Of a stretch of DNA of 64,000 nt, positions 61,233-64,000 are shown one piece after another. Location: the NCBI RefSeq assembly GCF_008831285.2, contig NC_045139.1:17652354-17716353 (forward strand), read 5' to 3'. Origin of the DNA: Nymphaea colorata (taxonomy: Eukaryota > Streptophyta > Magnoliopsida > Nymphaeales > Nymphaeaceae). The position numbers and the translations under genes are program-made. The number at the start of each line of letters is the position of its first letter. Position 1 is the stretch's first letter. The notes under the pieces are model-generated. The model saw only the letters and a program-made list of their open reading frames with translations, did not search any database and was not told the DNA's origin.

Positions 61233-64000
61233 TCAGGCGGGAGAGGTCTGCGAGGTGGGGTCGGCGGAGGAAGGAGGGTCGGGTCCGAGACGGCAGCCCT
61301 CGAGCATGAACACGACGTCCGCCATCGACGGGCGGTCCAGCGGGTCGGGCGCGGTACACAGCAGTCCCACCTTGATCCCCAGCAGAAACTCCTCCCATTC
61401 GGAGGACTCCGGATCGACCTCCAGCAGGCCCGGTTCCAGCAGCTCCGAGATCTGGCCTCTTTGCAGCTGCCGTTTCACCCACTTTACGATGTCCTCGTCC
61501 TGCGTGAACGTCACCGGCCTCCGGCCCGTCAGCAGCTCCAGCAGCACGATCCCGAAGCTGTACGCGTCCGCCTCCCTCGTCGCCCGGCCCGTCACCGCGG
61601 CCTCAGGTGCCACGTACCCTAGCGACCCCACCGGCGTCGACGAAGTCGATGCCGCCTCCGCCGACGTCGGGGCCGTGAGCTTCTCCAGCCCGAAGTCGGA
61701 AAGGTGGGCCTCGAAGTCGGCGTCGAAGAGAACGTTCTGGGGCTTGACGTCGCCGTGGACCATGGACGCTGCGTGGAGGAAGGCTAGCCCACGGGCGACG
61801 CCGAGGGCGATCAGGTGGCGCATGGGCCAGTTGAGGATGTGGCCATCCTGATGTGACGCCTCCTGCAGCAGGGTGGCGAGGTTGCCGTTGGGCATGTAGT
61901 CATAGATAAGCAGCCGGACCTCCGGCGATATGTAGTAGCCGCGGAGGACCGTGAGGTTGCGGTGCTTCACCCTGCCCAGCGACTCTGCCTCCTTACGGAA
62001 CGCGGCCTCGTCGATCGAGCTCTCCCCGAGACGCCGGACGGAGAGTACCGTCCCGTCCTGGAAACACGCCTTGAAGACTACACCGTTCCGTCCGCGGCTC
62101 AGCACATGCTCCTCGTCGAACTGCCTCGTCGCTTCCAGCGTCTCCGCGTAAGAAATCCGGTTGTTGAACATGACCAGCTTCCCGCCGTTGCTGCCGTTCT
62201 CCCCAGCCGCGGCCTCCGCGGCGCTCGACCTCGCCGGGCTCCGCTTTTTCCCTCCATTCATAGTAGCGCGACGCCTTAACCAGACAACCATCAGCAAGCA
62301 ACAGCATGCAGCCAAGCAGAACGCTATTACAGAGCCCGCGACGACAACTATCAGTATCAGGAGCCTGGTTGTCTTTCTTTTCTTCTCCCCGCAATTTCGA
62401 GCCAATGGTTCGCCGCAGAGATCCGCATTGCCAGTGAAAGACGAAGAAGGGAAGCGGGATCCCAGCAGGGCCGGAATCTTTCCGCTCAGTTGATTATCGG
62501 ACACGTTGAAGTTTTGCAGGCCGGCAATTTGGACCAGGTTTGCAGGGATCTCTCCCGTTAAGTTATTGACAGAGAGATCGAGGATTTTCAAGTTCGCCAA
62601 TCCAGCAAATGAGTCCGGTATACTGCCACTAAGGTGGTTCCGGTCGAGACGGAGCGAAGCGAGTGACGAGCAGTTTGAGATTTCCGCCGGGATATCACCG
62701 GACAAGCTGTTTTCGCCAAGGTCTAGCTCTGTTAGATGCGTGAGCCGTGAAAGTTCCGGCGGAATTTCGCCGGAGAGGTCGTTTGACCTAAGTTGCAACA
62801 CTGTCAGGTCGGTGCAATTTCCTAATTCCTCCGGGATCGAATCGGATATGTTGTTGGAAGAGAGGGAGAGAACGACCAGCGACCGCAGAAAACCGAAGAC
62901 TGATGGAACACTGCCGGAAAAATGATTCGAAGACAGATTTAAGTATCGCAGACTCAGTAAGCTGCTGAAACCAATTGGAACATCGCCGGAGAACGAGTTC
63001 TCGGACAGAGCTAGGTGCTCGAGATTTGGTAATCCAGATAGTTCCATTGGTAGCTCGCCGGAGAGATTTTGTCTGCTCAAATCAAGGGTGCGCAGATTCA
63101 GCAGGTTTCCAATGCTTGCCGGAATGCCACCTGACAATCCATTACCGCTCAGGTTCAAGGTCCACAATCCATGTAAGTTGCCAATCTCTGAGGGAATGCT
63201 GCCGGAAAACGAATTATCGCTGAGGTCCAGAAGGCTCATATTCTCGAGCCGCATGAGATCTTTTGATATGCTTCCGGTGAGGTTGTTGGACCTCAGAGAC
63301 AGCGTTTCAAGGGCCGAAAGATTGCTAAGGCTCGTCGGAATCGTGCCGGAGAGCGAGTTTCCACCAAGGGTGAGTGTCTTTAGGCTTGTGAGTGATCCCA
63401 AGGCTTCCGGGATGCTTCCTGAGAGTCTGTTGTCCTCAAGCTCGAGCACCCGCAATAGGCTGCAGTTCCTGATCCACAGAGGAATGTCCCCAGTGAAACG
63501 GTTTCCGGCTAGCCTAAGCTCCTGCAACAACGTCAATCTGCCAATGGATTCAGGCAGGGATCCGGAAAAGGAGTTTTCGGAGAGGTATAGATCAGTGAGG
63601 GACGTCATATTCACAAGCCATGAAGGAACCTCGCCGTCAATGCTGTTGCTCTGAAGGTCGACAACCTGCAGCGAACTCGCCACCGCGGCCGCTCCAGAGT
63701 TATCTAGCCTGGAGATGCCCCTGAGGTTGTTGAATCCAAGCTGCAGGATCCTGAGCAGTGGCGGGGAGGAGCCGGAGGTATTGGAAAAGAGCGACGACGG
63801 AAGCATACCGGTGAGGTTATTATGTGAGAGAGAGAGCACCTCGAGGTTTGGAAGCCGGCCGATTCCCGCCGGAATCTCCCCGCGTAGCCCGTTGTCCCGC
63901 ACACTGAGGTGACGAAGGACGGAGCAGTTGGCAAGCGCTGCAGGAATGCTTCCTTGAAGGAGGTTCCCGTCGAGCCAGAGGTACTCCAAGGACGCGATCT
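61233..64000 (-). CDS. LRR receptor-like kinase (At4g36180-like), N-terminus beyond the window
   Basis: Membrane receptor-like kinase at the plasma membrane. About 921 C-terminal residues are visible; the frame stays open to the window edge, so the signal peptide and first repeats are missing. Numbering from 63989: some 20 leucine-rich repeats of the plant 24-residue type (LxxNxLxGxIP) to about residue 520, a Cys pair cap, a transmembrane helix (about 542-568), a basic juxtamembrane segment, and the kinase domain (about 610-900). The catalytic loop is HGDVKPQN (about 743), so it is non-RD, and DFG is present. The invariant VAIK lysine is arginine (VLSVRRL, about 649) and the glycine loop is irregular (SRGRNGVV). 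These features match the At4g36180 group, in which strong kinase activity is doubtful. No intron is seen in the visible part. The ligand is unknown. Confidence 0.95.
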   Translation of the reverse strand, partial: IASLEYLWLDGNLLQGSIPAALANCSVLRHLSVRDNGLRGEIPAGIGRLPNLEVLSLSHNNLTGMLPSSLFSNTSGSSPPLLRILQLGFNNLRGISRLDNSGAAAVASSLQVVDLQSNSIDGEVPSWLVNMTSLTDLYLSENSFSGSLPESIGRLTLLQELRLAGNRFTGDIPLWIRNCSLLRVLELEDNRLSGSIPEALGSLTSLKTLTLGGNSLSGTIPTSLSNLSALETLSLRSNNLTGSISKDLMRLENMSLLDLSDNSFSGSIPSEIGNLHGLWTLNLSGNGLSGGIPASIGNLLNLRTLDLSRQNLSGELPMELSGLPNLEHLALSENSFSGDVPIGFSSLLSLRYLNLSSNHFSGSVPSVFGFLRSLVVLSLSSNNISDSIPEELGNCTDLTVLQLRSNDLSGEIPPELSRLTHLTELDLGENSLSGDIPAEISNCSSLASLRLDRNHLSGSIPDSFAGLANLKILDLSVNNLTGEIPANLVQIAGLQNFNVSDNQLSGKIPALLGSRFPSSSFTGNADLCGEPLARNCGEKKRKTTRLLILIVVVAGSVIAFCLAACCCLLMVVWLRRRATMNGGKKRSPARSSAAEAAAGENGSNGGKLVMFNNRISYAETLEATRQFDEEHVLSRGRNGVVFKACFQDGTVLSVRRLGESSIDEAAFRKEAESLGRVKHRNLTVLRGYYISPEVRLLIYDYMPNGNLATLLQEASHQDGHILNWPMRHLIALGVARGLAFLHAASMVHGDVKPQNVLFDADFEAHLSDFGLEKLTAPTSAEAASTSSTPVGSLGYVAPEAAVTGRATREADAYSFGIVLLELLTGRRPVTFTQDEDIVKWVKRQLQRGQISELLEPGLLEVDPESSEWEEFLLGIKVGLLCTAPDPLDRPSMADVVFMLEGCRLGPDPPSSADPTSQTSPA

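Noticed and set aside
60928-62394. Plus- and minus-strand frames of 105-214 codons overlapping the receptor kinase
   Set aside because: Shadows of the kinase coding frame in GC-rich sequence; their composition is Arg/Pro/Ser-rich without motifs.
1-64000. CRISPR arrays, rRNA genes, full tRNA genes and bacterial-type operons
   Set aside because: None seen; the gene structure and repeats are those of a plant nuclear genome.

Overview
This window is nuclear DNA from a flowering plant. Split genes with GT-AG introns carry typical plant families: a SWIRM/amine-oxidase histone demethylase, a vacuolar ATPase proteolipid, a biosynthetic arginine decarboxylase, a CGI-58-type hydrolase and an LRR receptor kinase. 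AT-rich intergenic DNA holds (TA)n and (CT)n(CA)n arrays, retrotransposon ends primed by initiator tRNA-Met, SINE-like insertions and MITE-like fold-backs. The species cannot be fixed from the sequence.

Layout. 1-573 is the 5' end of a minus-strand LTR retrotransposon whose body lies left of the window. 574-6.6 kb is mostly non-coding, with a weak minus-strand exon pair. 7230-18058 (+) is an eight-exon LDL3-type demethylase gene of 2121 codons. 22291-24637 (+) is a three-exon V-ATPase subunit c gene. 24.6-41.1 kb is a 16-kb repeat-rich intergenic stretch with no gene I can support. 41686-43812 (+) is an intronless, GC-rich arginine decarboxylase gene. 43.8-52.6 kb is intergenic, with a SINE-like insertion bounded by a perfect 16-bp direct repeat, a tandemly duplicated LTR segment, and unrecognised coding-like pieces on the minus strand. 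52666-60246 (+) is a nine-exon CGI-58 homologue. 61233-64000 (-) is the 3' part of an LRR receptor kinase that runs off the right edge and is convergent with CGI-58.

The genes do not form a pathway. They are neighbouring housekeeping and regulatory genes: chromatin, proton pumping, polyamine synthesis, lipid turnover and signalling. The most informative biology is the LDL3 C-terminus. It carries a TFIIS-N-like domain and an SRI-like helical tail, which suggests the demethylase travels with RNA polymerase II. I found no clear new multi-gene system. The best unexplained signals are the minus-strand coding-like segments at 45.1-48.7 kb and the LTR duplication at 49.1-50.1 kb.
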